Assembly: GCA_028564705.1 (NCBI GenBank)
Contig: JAPXFQ010002899.1
Span: 1,054,001-1,118,000, forward strand
DNA: 64,000 nucleotides
Source: Apricaphanius iberus
Lineage: Eukaryota > Chordata > Actinopteri > Cyprinodontiformes > Aphaniidae
Reading direction: 5' to 3'
Shown piece by piece: positions 23,801-33,815 of the stretch. Positions within the stretch are counted from its first letter, which is position 1. Every line of letters begins with the position of its first letter. The translations under genes were made by a program, and so were the position numbers. Under the pieces are notes generated by a model. That model saw only the letters and a program-made list of their open reading frames with translations. It was not told the DNA's origin and did no database searches.

Positions 23801-25152
23801 AGAACATAGATGTGGCATGTTAGTGAATATATGATTAATAAAAGTGGCTACCGTTGTTCCAGCCGATTTGAGACTCAGTCTGGTCGGTTCACGTATCATC
23901 TGCATCAAACCCTCGGTAACAGACTGGATTTCTAGCTGAGATTTCAGTTTACCTTCCAATCTATGTCAAAGTCTCCCTACAAATAAATTTACCCGTTTGT
24001 AGAAGTGATATTATCCATCATAATCATATCTAGATTAGCAGCACCCAATGAGAATAGGCTTCAGATACTTAACATTCACATCTACCGAAATAGATTCAGC
24101 TGTGTTCAGCATTAGATCATGCCTTATTTTCACTGGTACTTGACTTTGAACATAGATTGCCACTCCTCCTCCATATGCATTTTTTGTCATAACAGTATAT
24201 TGTACCCTTTGATTAATACTGAGCTATTCTCAAATGATGAGTCTAAATGAGTTTCTGATACTGCAAGTGTTCGGAAATTACACAAGGAAGTTATATTTTC
24301 TATTTCTATTCATTTATTTCCTACACTTGATGTATTTATGTGCGCTATTTTAAGCATATTTTGTAAGTGGTTTTTTTGTAACACAGTTTTAATTAATCAG
24401 TTAAAACGTTTTTAATTTTTGGATTACTGAAAAACTTGGTGTCATTCTGATTTATGTGCGTTTGTCCAAGTCTTTCAATTCATTCTCTAATAACCATCAC
24501 TCGGGTGTCAGATTTTTGTCCTAACTTTACTTAACAGTTTCTCGTCCAAGTTGCCAGTAGTTTGTTCTGCTTTTTGAGAATTTGTGCCTATCTAGCAATT
24601 TCTGCATTTTTCTGAGTTAGGTGTTCATTTAGGAACATTCCTGTTCCCTTTAATTGTTTTGCCTGTCTAGGTATCCCAATTTTATGTTTTCTATTCCAGA
24701 ATTGAATAACTGTGGAAGGTTCTGCAGTTACATCTCTGTTTGGGAGTGTGTAGCAGGTCTCAACAACACTCCTCTGGATGTTCATGTTCTTGCTTTCAAT
24801 TTATTTTTACCACTTGCTCTTCCAGAGTGTCTAATTCTCTAGTAGGGGCATCCTCACCCTCTCCTGTCTGTTGCTACTGTTCTGGCATAAATTCGATGCT
24901 TTGTGTCCAATCCTTGGATTATCAAATTGTTAATTCTTGAATACTGTGCAAAGTCGTCAATTCTTCTTTCCAGGTTTTCAGTTATTTGGTCCTTTTCCTT
25001 CACCATATTCTTGATTTATCTTAATTGACTTACAAGTTTCTGTAACATTTCTTGTTGTGTCCCAATTTTTGTGAGCTCACCTGAGATTAAGTTTTTGACT
25101 TCTTTATTATTTCTTCCAACTCATCTTCAATTCCAGACTTTCTTGGTGGCAT
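20900..25152 (-). mobile_element. Decayed near-full-length LINE (ORF1 + endonuclease-reverse transcriptase)
   Basis: Reading the minus strand from 25152: ORF1 starts MPPRKSGIEDELEEI and later shows GEDAP-(T)RELDTLEEQV and, at 24785-24588, NRKHKIGIPRQAKQLKGT then LNEHLTQKNAEIAR, the nucleic-acid-binding part of an ORF1 protein. ORF2 follows: an endonuclease piece at about 24190-24050 (GGGVAIYVQ; LKPILIGCC), reverse transcriptase pieces at about 22850-22650 (ITHLFNQCINENIFLSAWK; AKIICLPKDKK) and 21990-21860 (GVPQGSCLGPLWY; FTDDTTIYL). FTDD replaces the usual FADD. Many stops and indels; dead. The 3' end is only approximate, and the clade (L1-like ORF1, L2/CR1-like context) is not settled. Confidence 0.75.
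22123..22435 (-). repeat. Dispersed repeat copy B (inverse of 11750-11985)
   Basis: The complement matches 11750-11985 in order: ggaggaaagttcta, ccaataagtaat, cctcctttgttaatt, gtttaggttggtcatgat, then the ggtaccaactgta-type end. It sits inside the minus-strand LINE and so inserted later. Confidence 0.7.
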
Positions 25153-25261
25153 TTTACGAGGATATATACATTCAGCACACTGCCTTCTCCCACAGCAGCC
25201 CCAAAAGCAAAAGCTGCTGTCAGGCTGCTTTTCTCTGTTCTTGAAGTTGAATTGGGCTTTG

Positions 25262-25455
25262 CAAATATTTTTTTTTTTCTATCTAATTCACCATCGTTTG
25301 TCGTAAAAAGCATGGAAGAAAAATAAACCCGTTTTCCAATTCTTCGCATTTTTTTGTGTGGTAGAAGTATCGGCATTGGTTCTCAGTATCGGCAAGTACT
25401 CAGATCCAAGTATTGGTATCGTATCGGTTTGAATAAAGTGGTATCGTTGCATACC
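25262..25455 (-). mobile_element. hAT-like MITE, 'CGATAC' family copy 2 (partial)
   Basis: Same orientation and wording as copy 1: ggcaagtactcagatccaag, tattggtatcgtatcggttt and an end ggtatcgttgcata. Only the right half is present. It joins directly to the LINE end at 25456. Confidence 0.65.
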
Positions 25456-25835
25456 TGTTTGAATGGCTTAGCACCAAAGTATGTTGAAGATCTGTTGTCA
25501 CTGTACCAAACCCTCAGACCACTCAGTTCTTCCAACTCGAGTCACTCCTAGAATCAGAACCAAACACGGAGAAGCAGCTTCTGGTTTCTGAGCTCCCCTT
25601 ATCTGAAACAAACTTCCAGACGACTGCAAAGCTGCTGAAACACTGAGCTGTTCTAAATCAAGGCTAAAAAGTAATCTGTTTAGAGCTGCCTTTGAGTATT
25701 CCTTTGTCATGTTTTGTGTGGGTTTTGTGCTTTATTGCTGTTTTTACTATATCCCCTAACCACCCAAAGCACCTTGTAACTGCCTTGTTGTTGAAAGTGT
25801 GCCACACAAATAAATCTCCCTTGCCTTGATGGTCT
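25456..25835 (+). mobile_element. L2-like LINE 3' end
   Basis: Plus-strand translation reads LNGLAPKYVEDLLSLYQTLR, then RTKHGEAASGF and DDCKAAETLSC before a tail that ends aaataaatctcccttgcctt. The same residues occur at 58290-58540 in the longer LINE, so it is the same family. Interrupted frame. Confidence 0.8.
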
Positions 25836-26196
25836 TCGTATTCTGTCATCAGTAGAGTTTCATGTTGTGGAATCATCTCACAAAGAAAAAAAGTCAGCTG
25901 AAGTAAAACCCTGAAACTCACGAATGAAAGAACAAGCCCTTGATGAGTGGATGTCAACTTGGTACTGGTGCTCTGAGGAAGAATAACTATAATTTGTTGA
26001 CCATATTCAGCACAATAAAACAGACTCAAAGTAGTAAAAACACCCAGCTTTATATTTTCTAACTTGAATTAACAAAAGAAATGAAAGCCTGAAGGTGTTT
26101 TTATGCATCCAGAGAAGCAAACTGCTCCCCGTTTTGTCTCCAAGCATACTCATCTTCCCTACAGCTCCACCCCAACACGCCTCTCCCGTTAAAGTG
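25836..26196. other. 3' flank of the PRY-SPRY gene
   Basis: Likely 3' UTR of the minus-strand gene, but no canonical AATAAA is visible on that strand within about 160 bp of the stop. Nothing else recognised. Confidence 0.35.
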
Positions 26197-29100
26197 TCAC
26201 TGATCTTTTTTCCGAATGAGACAGAAGGAATTCGTGCCGATCCAGAACCCGGGAAAAACCTTCTCCTCCAATTTGGCTTTGAACTTGTGGATCAGCCGCA
26301 CCTCCTTCTCGGAGTCTCCCTCCACCGAGAGGAACTGGACCACTCCCGCCGGCTGGTCGACGTAGACCCCGATGATGGAGGAGGGCGGCAGCCGGACGTC
26401 GATGTTCTCGCCGTTGTGCCAGACTTGGTAGCAGGAGCCTGACCTGCCCACCCCCCAGGAGCCTTCGTTCTCCCCGAGACCGCAGGGCACCTCCTGGGGT
26501 TTACGGGGTGCGCTCTCGGCCACCAAGCCAATCACCACCCAGCCGTCGTAGTCCACCTCCCAGTAGCCTCGGAAGCCCATCAACCCCTCCTTACAAAGCA
26601 CCTGAGAGAGGAGAGATTTGTGGAACCGTTTAAAAGCCGCAGCTCCCTACTCCCTGTGGTCTATGCAGACTACAGAGAGGTCTTCTCTTCCACCATCACT
26701 GCTGGCATGTCCAGCCTTTGAAATCCAGGCCTACTACCTGCGGGGAGTCCTCATATCTCTCAGGCCGGTTGGGGTAGGGGCAGACTGCGTCGGATGAGCG
26801 AGCCACTTTGGAGCCGCCCTCAGAAATCCACAACAGCTTCTGAGCTGTTTTGTCATCCAGGGAGATGGGGAGCCAATCTGAGGAGGTCAGAGAATGACTT
26901 TGGTGTAAAAATGGGACTAAAATCCAAGAAGGTCAGCAGTCAGCCCTTCACTGGGAGAGGAGACCAAATCGACAACAGTTGTACTTTAACCAGAAAAACA
27001 CCCACTTAAAATTCTCCAGTAAAAACACTTCTAAACAGTTTTCTTCTTTTATATGGAAATTACGCTTGACCCTCTGCATTTGAAAGTTTTTTTTCCTTGT
27101 ATGAAGCCATTCCCAAAATTACTGCTCCAATTATCGTTATGACTTCTCAGTTTTTCTTTCCAGTGAAAGTATCTTTGGCTCAATCCTTTTGTATTTAGCT
27201 GCATCTTGTTCTTTGAAGAAGTCGTTGTCTAAGCTGTTATTGCCGTTATCTTAATGTCCTTTCTCTGGAAAGTATTCTGGAACTGGGAACATGTTGTTGT
27301 GTTTTAGCCAGGTCTCCTCCCTAAACTTTCTATACTTGATCTATTTTTTCCCCACCATAGAAAGTGCACCTTACCCAGTGCTTCTGGATGTAGCTCTGTC
27401 TGTTTCTTTAAGGCAGCCATTTTTTGAGGCATTATTGCCTTAACCTTTCTATTATTTCTCTGATTTTTCCGTCCATTGAAAGCATATATCACCAAGTGCT
27501 TCTGGCTTCAACTGTGCGTCTTTTCTTGATAAAGACATTGTTAAAGCTACCTCTTACAGTAATTGGTGCTCCCTCTATTTCTGCTTCTTTTCTCGGAAAG
27601 TACAGCTGATGCTTCTGTGCTTAGCTATGTTTCTTTTATTGACAAAGACATTGTTGAAGGTTTGCTTTTGTGTATTTTCTTTTTTTTATCATTCTTTTTA
27701 CAGAAAGTACACCTGCCCAAGTGATTATGTGATTGTCTGGGCCTATCTTGTGGATAAAGGCACTTTTTTTGCTATTCTTTTAAATAATTTGGTGCTTTCT
27801 CCATTTTTGTTTCTTTTTATAGAAAGTACGTCTGGCCACATGCTTCCTTCATTAGCTGTCTTTCTATCGATTAAGGTATTGCTGAACCTATTGCTGCCTC
27901 AGAGTGTTTGTACTTTCATAGTTCTTTCCTTTTAAAGAGAATAGGCCTGGCTAAGTAGCTCTTTTTTTAGCTATCTTTCTCGAAATCTTTCTCTATTTTT
28001 ATGTATTTCCATTGAAAGTACACCTGGTAATATGCTTCAGTATTTAGCTTAGTGTCTTTTCTTGACAAAGCTATTGTCAGTGCTAATTCTTCCAGTAATC
28101 TGATGTTCTCTCCATTTTTTATGTATTTTCATAGAAAGTACACCTGGGTATCTGGCTACATGCCATTGTACTTTGCAGTGTTTCTGTGGGTAAAATCATT
28201 TTTATGTATTGCTGCTTAGCCTTCGTTTACTTTCTCTGTTTTCCCCCCCCATAGAAAGTACACCTTGCCAGGTTCTCCTGTGTTTAGCTGTCTCTCTTTT
28301 CAGGATAAAGCAATTTATTCCAAGCTGTTACTGTCGACAACTCAGTAATATATGTGCTTCAGAATATGAAGATAAATAAAGAATAATCTTTATTTATCTG
28401 ATATTTAACTAAAATAAATTATTTGATTAGTTCCAATTGACCAAAAACTGGACCTTTTAAGCCTGATTTTATGTCAGAAAATAAGAAAAAAAATAGTTAT
28501 GGGTCTTTTTTATGCTTGAAAAAGTCTCACATTTCATAAAGTCAGCTCTGGTGGTCGGTTCAGGGATGTTTGGCTCATATGGTGGCAGCTTTTCTAAAGT
28601 GAGACGGAAAAATATTTAGAAACCTTTATTTTGCCGACAGAATCAATATAATCAAGGTTCGGTGATATACCTTCTGTGGCGCTGCTTCCTTTTCTTCCTG
28701 CAAAAAAGAAAAAAAAAGAAAGCAGGATTACATTGCCGTCAGTTTCAAAACAGCTTGTATCCCAGACTGGAAACTAAACGTAAAACACTCCAATGGTTAA
28801 ATCTGGAGCTGGAGCCACTCATCTGCAGGGAATCACCTGCTGCTCTCAGCAGAAAGCAGATCACAGAACAGTGGGAGAGCACAAATTATTTGAAGCACCT
28901 TCTAAAGTTCCTGTTTCAACAGAAGAAACCTGAGATTTCTGCGTTTATTAAGAACTCCCTGTGCTTCACTGCCAGCTGGAGGTCTGCTCTTTACCTCACT
29001 CAGCTGGGGGTGTTTTCCTCGCTCAGAGAGGGTATGTAGGGGAGACCGAGGCTGGTTGTCTCAATTTTGACTCTAGTCTATTTCATTCAAACATATTTCA

Positions 29101-31102
29101 AGAGACATTTGATGAAATTGCTGCCTACCTTCACTTGGATTGAACTCATCTTTCTTTTTTATAATTAATTGCAATAAAAGCTTATTTATTAGCTGTTGAG
29201 GACATTGTGACAACCTGCCACATGATAGGGTTGCTTTTTCTTATTCATTTCAATGGGGCTTTTATAAAAAATATTTTTTTGGTGGTGAAAATTAGGTAAC
29301 TATTTAGTTTTTTATTATTTCTATCAAAAATTGATTTGGTTCAGTAATAACTAATAATAAATATTCTTTATGTTCAGTTCTTTAAATTCTGAAAAGTAAT
29401 TTATTTTGTCAAATTGAAGTAATGTAAAGTGCGGAAAAACATAGCCTTTTAACTAAACAATACGGGGTTTTTTTAAAGGAAAAGTTTTTTTTTCACCATG
29501 GGCCTTATTTTTAGCAGGTAATTTGTTAATTTTATCACACAGACAAGTTAATAGCTACTAGGCTGTTCAGCAGGAGTTTATATTGAGTCGCGATCAGCGC
29601 AAATCCATATAATGGGAGTCATGTTGATGCCTGCAGTAGCCAGTTCACAGAGTGAAAGTCCTGCTCAGACTACAGCTGGGATGGAGCATGGCTGAGACGT
29701 CATTGAAATCACGTGTTAGTGTAGTTGTATTTTTTGCGGCTAAATTACCCTGAAACAGAACAAATAAACACTTCAGAGACGTTTTGAACTCGGAGAGGAG
29801 TAGTGCCAATGATGAATAACTAAACATGGTTAAATGAAGGAGTTTTGGGCCAGATAATGCCTTATTACAGGTGGGAAACTCCTTCACCCCCTAAGTCCTA
29901 TTATATGGATGAACGGTGATCGAGACTCAATATAAACTCTTGCTGAAGGGCTCCAAGTAGCTCCAAACGTGTTTGAGTGAGTAAATCAACATTTTTGCTA
30001 AAAATAATGTCCAGGTAGAAAAAAATTAACAAACTTTTCCTTTAACATAAACTTAGAAAATGTTCCCAAATGCTCAATATGCATGGAAATGTATTGGGAG
30101 CATAACATGGTTTCCCATTTTTCAACTATTTAGTCTTATAGCGAAGTACAAAAAGCCAGGAGTCACGTGACAACCAACCACAAGCGAAAAATGTTTAAAC
30201 TAGCTATGTTTAAAAATGTTTTGCTTCAATCGAAGCTCCCATAATTGATGCTTCGATTAAATATTGTGGTTTTTAAAGCTAATAACATACAAACTTTCAT
30301 TACGAAATAATGTAAAATTACTCTGGCCTATAAAAGCTACAAAAATAATCCTCATCTCAGTGATGTGTTTTCAAATCAAAAGATGGTTGATGCAAAATGA
30401 CCAGATTAATAAGTCCAATGATTTACTAATAAAATCAAAACACAGTGCGCTTTAGTATGGTTTTAATAAGCTCTGTGATAACCAACCCCTGTCTCCCCTA
30501 ATCTGCTCATTTGTTCCACTGTCTGAGTTACCGTGCCTTCTAGCATTTGGAGAAATTTGTGAAGACCACCCAAGCTCAAATTAATGTCTCTCAAAGGCAC
30601 CGACTTCCCCGGCTTTCTTTCTCCTCTGCCAGGCTGCTACATCCCTGCATCTGCTTCATTTGACATCTTCACAAGATCGCTTTGCTCTCACAGAGCAGTT
30701 GCTGACATTTTAATGCTTCGCTTCAAACCATCAAACTTTGTTTTAATCCTTTCAAATCCACTGAGAGATTCCTGAAATAGAATCTGTTCTGCACAAATCA
30801 TAGTTGTTTTTTTTAAACAATAGTTCCATTCGTACGCAAGATTATTCAAACTGCTTAGAAGGAAATAATAGAAAAAGAATAAGAAAAAAAACAAGCCGTC
30901 ATTTTGACTATAATCTTGTTTTACCCAGCAATTCATGAAATTATATCATATTCAATAGTATTTTTTTATTAATTATCAATCCTTAAAAGCTGAACAGAGA
31001 ACTGCATATAAACTATAAAATTATACGATTGCACATAAAATACGAACCGTTCTCCTGCTGTGGACTGAACTCTCCGTCTCTCAACTTCCTCCTGCTCTGC
31101 AT
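26197..31102 (-). CDS. Short PRY-SPRY (B30.2) domain protein
   Basis: Predicted 229 residues from five exons on the minus strand: 31102-31048, 28697-28671, 28593-28531, 26877-26738, 26601-26197; phases agree. The PRY part reads PISLDDKTAQKLLWISEGG and CPYPNRPERYE; the SPRY part has GYWEVDYDGWVVIGLV, SCYQVWHNGENIDV, GVYVDQPAGVVQF and a C-terminal PGFWIGTNSFCLI. SPRY domains bind proteins; in fish this kind sits at the end of TRIM-like and immune-receptor-like proteins. No RING, B-box or coiled coil is encoded in this model. Exon 1 is the weak link: its donor (G|GTTCGT) is poor, so the true 5' end may lie elsewhere and RING/B-box exons could have been missed or lost; sequence just upstream is a LINE. 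I cannot name the orthologue. Exons 4 and 5 are secure. Confidence 0.78.
27165..28265. repeat. Eleven-unit tandem array, about 119-bp period, in a SPRY-gene intron
   Basis: The joint (c)atagaaagtacacctgg recurs at about 27165, 27268, 27360, 27478, 27596, 27703, 27822, 27939, 28014, 28134 and 28254; full units are 117-120 bp. Shared internal words are gtatttagct, ttcttgataaagacattgtt, and a T-rich run before each joint. On the plus strand each joint looks like a polypyrimidine tract plus AG. The host gene reads the other strand, so this is not its own splicing. Units are diverged by substitutions and one or two deletions. Confidence 0.85.
28741..29036 (+). other. Unrecognised open segment in SPRY-gene intron 1
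   Basis: An open plus-strand frame (ORF 28662-29039) has protein-like composition: LNLELEPLICRESPAAL, then LLKFLFQQKKPEISAFIKN and SWRSALYLTQLGVFSSL. I do not recognise a family, and no splice model or partner exon is apparent. It could be part of a retrocopied gene or transposon. Kept as an open question. Confidence 0.25.
29040..31040. other. Intron 1 of the SPRY gene, no recognised element
   Basis: About 2 kb of AT-rich sequence with scattered A and T runs. No exon, tRNA or classified repeat was recognised. The open frames at 29645-29887 and 30584-30936 look like chance. Confidence 0.4.
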
Positions 31103-31259
31103 GGAACTGAAATTACCACCCACAAGTTCATATAATCAAGTGGAGGGATTCCTGCAGAGGTTATTGTCTTGAGGTTTTGGAGTTCTACAAATCAGGATCA
31201 CTTCTCTAGATGTTCTAGAGGCTAAATCTGCGCTCCAATGCCACTCTGGAGACGGGAAT

Positions 31260-33815
31260 TAAGCACCACTCCAGCCAAAGTTTTAAAATCAGGGAAATAC
31301 GTTGGGGTTTACCCCGGTGAATGAGAGGGTAGCCTCCCTCCGCCTGCGGGTGGGGGGACGGGTTCTGACTATTGTTTGTGCTTATGCACCAAACGGTAGT
31401 GCAGATTACCCACCCTTCTTGGAGTCCTTGGAGGGGGTGCTGGAGAGTGCTCCTTCTGGGGACTCCCTCATTCTGCTGGGGGATTTCAACGCTCACGTGG
31501 GCAGTGACAGTGAGACCTGGAGAGGCGTGGTTGGGCGGTATGGCCCCCCCGATCTGAACCCGAGCGGTGTTTTGTTGTTGGACTTCTGTGCTCGTCATGG
31601 ATTGTCCATAACAAACACCATGTACAAGCATAAGGGTGTTCATGTGTGCACTTGGCACCAGGACACCCTAGGCCGCAGCTCGATGATCGACCTGGTTGTC
31701 GTTTCATCGGACCTGCGGCCGCATGTTTTGGACACTCGGGTGAAGAGAGGGGCGGAGCTATCCACCGACCACTACCTGGTGGTGAGTCGGCTCCGGTGGT
31801 GGGGGAGGACGCCGGACAGACCTGGCAGGCCCAAACGTGTTGTGAGGGTCTGCTGGGAACGTCTGGCGGAGTCTCCTGTCAGAAGGGGTTTCAACTCTCA
31901 CCTCCGGCAGAACTTCAAACACGTCCCGGGCGAGGCGGGGGACATTGAGTCTGAATGGGCCATGTTCCGTGCCTCCATTGCCGAAGCGGCTGACCGTAGT
32001 TGTGGCCGTAAGGTAGTCGGTGCCTGTCGCGGCGGCAACCCTCGAACCCGATGGTGGACACCAGCGGTGAGGGATGCTGTCAAGCAAAAGAAGGAGTCCT
32101 ATCGGGCCTTTTTAGCCTGTGGGACTCCGGAAGCAGCTGATAGGTACCGGCAGGCCAAGCGGAGTGCGGCTCGGATGGTCGCTGAGGCAAAAACTCGGGC
32201 GTGGGAGGAGTTTGGAGAGACCATGGAGAACGACTTCCGTATGGCTTCGAAGCGATTCTGGTCCACCATCCGGCATCTCAGGGGGGGGAAACGGTCTGCC
32301 ACCAACACTGTTGGGGCGGTGAGCTGCTGACCTCAACGCGGGACGTTTTGGGTCGGTGGATGGAATACTTCGAAAACCTCCTCAATCCCACCGACACGCC
32401 TTCCTGTTTGGAAGCAGATTCTGAGGACTCTGGTACGGACTCTCCAATCTCTGGTGCTGAAGTCACTGAGGTTGTTAAAAAGCTCCTTGGTGGCAAGGCA
32501 CCGGGGGTGGATGAGATTCGGCCGGAGTTCCTCAAGGCTCTGGATTTTGTAGGGCTGTGTTGGTTGACGCGGCTCTGCAATATTGCGTGGACATCGGGGG
32601 CAGTTCCCTTGGATTGGCAGACCGGGGTGGTGGTCCCCCTCTTTAAAAAGGGGGACCACAGAGTGTGTTCTAACTATAGGGGGATCACACTTCTGAGCCT
32701 CCCTGGTAAGGTCTATTCGGGGTTCTGGAGAGGAGGGTCCGACGGATAGTCGAACCTCGGATTCAGGAGGAACAATGCGGTTTTCGTCCTGGCCGTGGAA
32801 CACTGGACCAGCTCTACACCCTCGGCAGGGTCCTGGAGGGTGCGTGGGAGTTCGCTCAACCGGTCTACATGTGCTTTGTGGACTTGGAGAAGGCATTCGA
32901 CCGTGTCCCTCGGGGTGTCCTGTGGAGGGTACTCCGGGAGTATGGGGTACCAGACCCTTTGATACGGGCTGTTAGGTCCCTATATGAACGGTGTCAGAGT
33001 CTGGTTCGCATTGCCGGCAGTAAATCGGACTCATTTCCGGTGAGAGCTGGACTCCGCCAAGGTTGCCCTTTGTCACCGGTCCTGTTCATAATGTTTATGG
33101 ACAGGATTTCTAGGCGCAGCCAAGGTGTTGAGGCGATCCGTTTTGGGGACCTCAGGATCGGGTCTCTGCTCTTCGCAGATGATGTGGTCTTGTTGGCTTA
33201 ATCTGAATGTGATCTACAGCTCTCGTTGGAGCGGTTCGCAGCCGAGTGTGAAGCGGCTGGGATGAGGATCAGCACCTCCAAATCCGAGACCATGGTCTTG
33301 AGCCGGAAAAGGGTAGAGTGCCTTCTCCGGGTCGGGGATGAGGTCCTTCCTCAAGTGGGGGAGTTTAGGTATCTGGGGGTCTTGTTCACGAATGAGGGAA
33401 AAATGGAGCGGGAGATCGATGGACGGATTGGTAAGGCGTCTGCAGTTATGCGGGCGCTGTACCGGTCTGTCGTGGTGAAGAGAGAGCTGAGCCGAAAGGC
33501 AAAGCTCTCAATTTACCGGTCGATCTACGTTCCTACCCTCATCTATGGTCACGAACGCTGGGTGGTGACCGAAAGAACGAGATCGCGGATACAGGCGGCT
33601 GAAATGAGTTTCCTCCGTAGGGTGGCTGGGCTCTCCCTTAGAGATAGGGTGAGAAGCTCGGTCATCCGGAGGGGGCTCAGAGTAGAGCCGCTGCTCCTAC
33701 ACATCGAGAGGAGCCAGTTGAGGTGGCTTGGGCATCTGGTCAGGATGCCTCCTGGACGCCTCCCTGGTGAGGTGTTCTGGGCACGTCCCACCGGGAGGAG
33801 ACCCAGAATGTTGGC
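31260..33815 (+). pseudogene. Rex3-like (RTE-type) LINE ORF, broken
   Basis: Single-ORF non-LTR retrotransposon with AP endonuclease and reverse transcriptase. Endonuclease motifs: [31 protein letters not shown] and STDHYLVV (31370-31790); the N-terminal endonuclease part is missing. Reverse transcriptase motifs: CFVDLEKAFDRVPRG (motif A), GLRQGCPLSPVLF (B), LFADDVVLLA (C) at 32870-33200. The thumb follows with EFRYLGVLFT and LRWLGHLVRMPPGRLPGEVF. Breaks: a frameshift at the G run near 32281-32290, another near 32720, and a TAA at 33199-33201. The end is also cut: RRPR at about 33812 is followed by unrelated sequence instead of the family's C-terminus and 3' tail. Confidence 0.9.

Noticed and set aside
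27165..28265. CRISPR-like array
   Set aside because: Units are contiguous tandem copies about 119 bp long, with no spacers, in a vertebrate genome.
31215..31707. Minus-strand open frames of 147 and 73 residues
   Set aside because: Antisense shadows of the Rex3-like endonuclease region.
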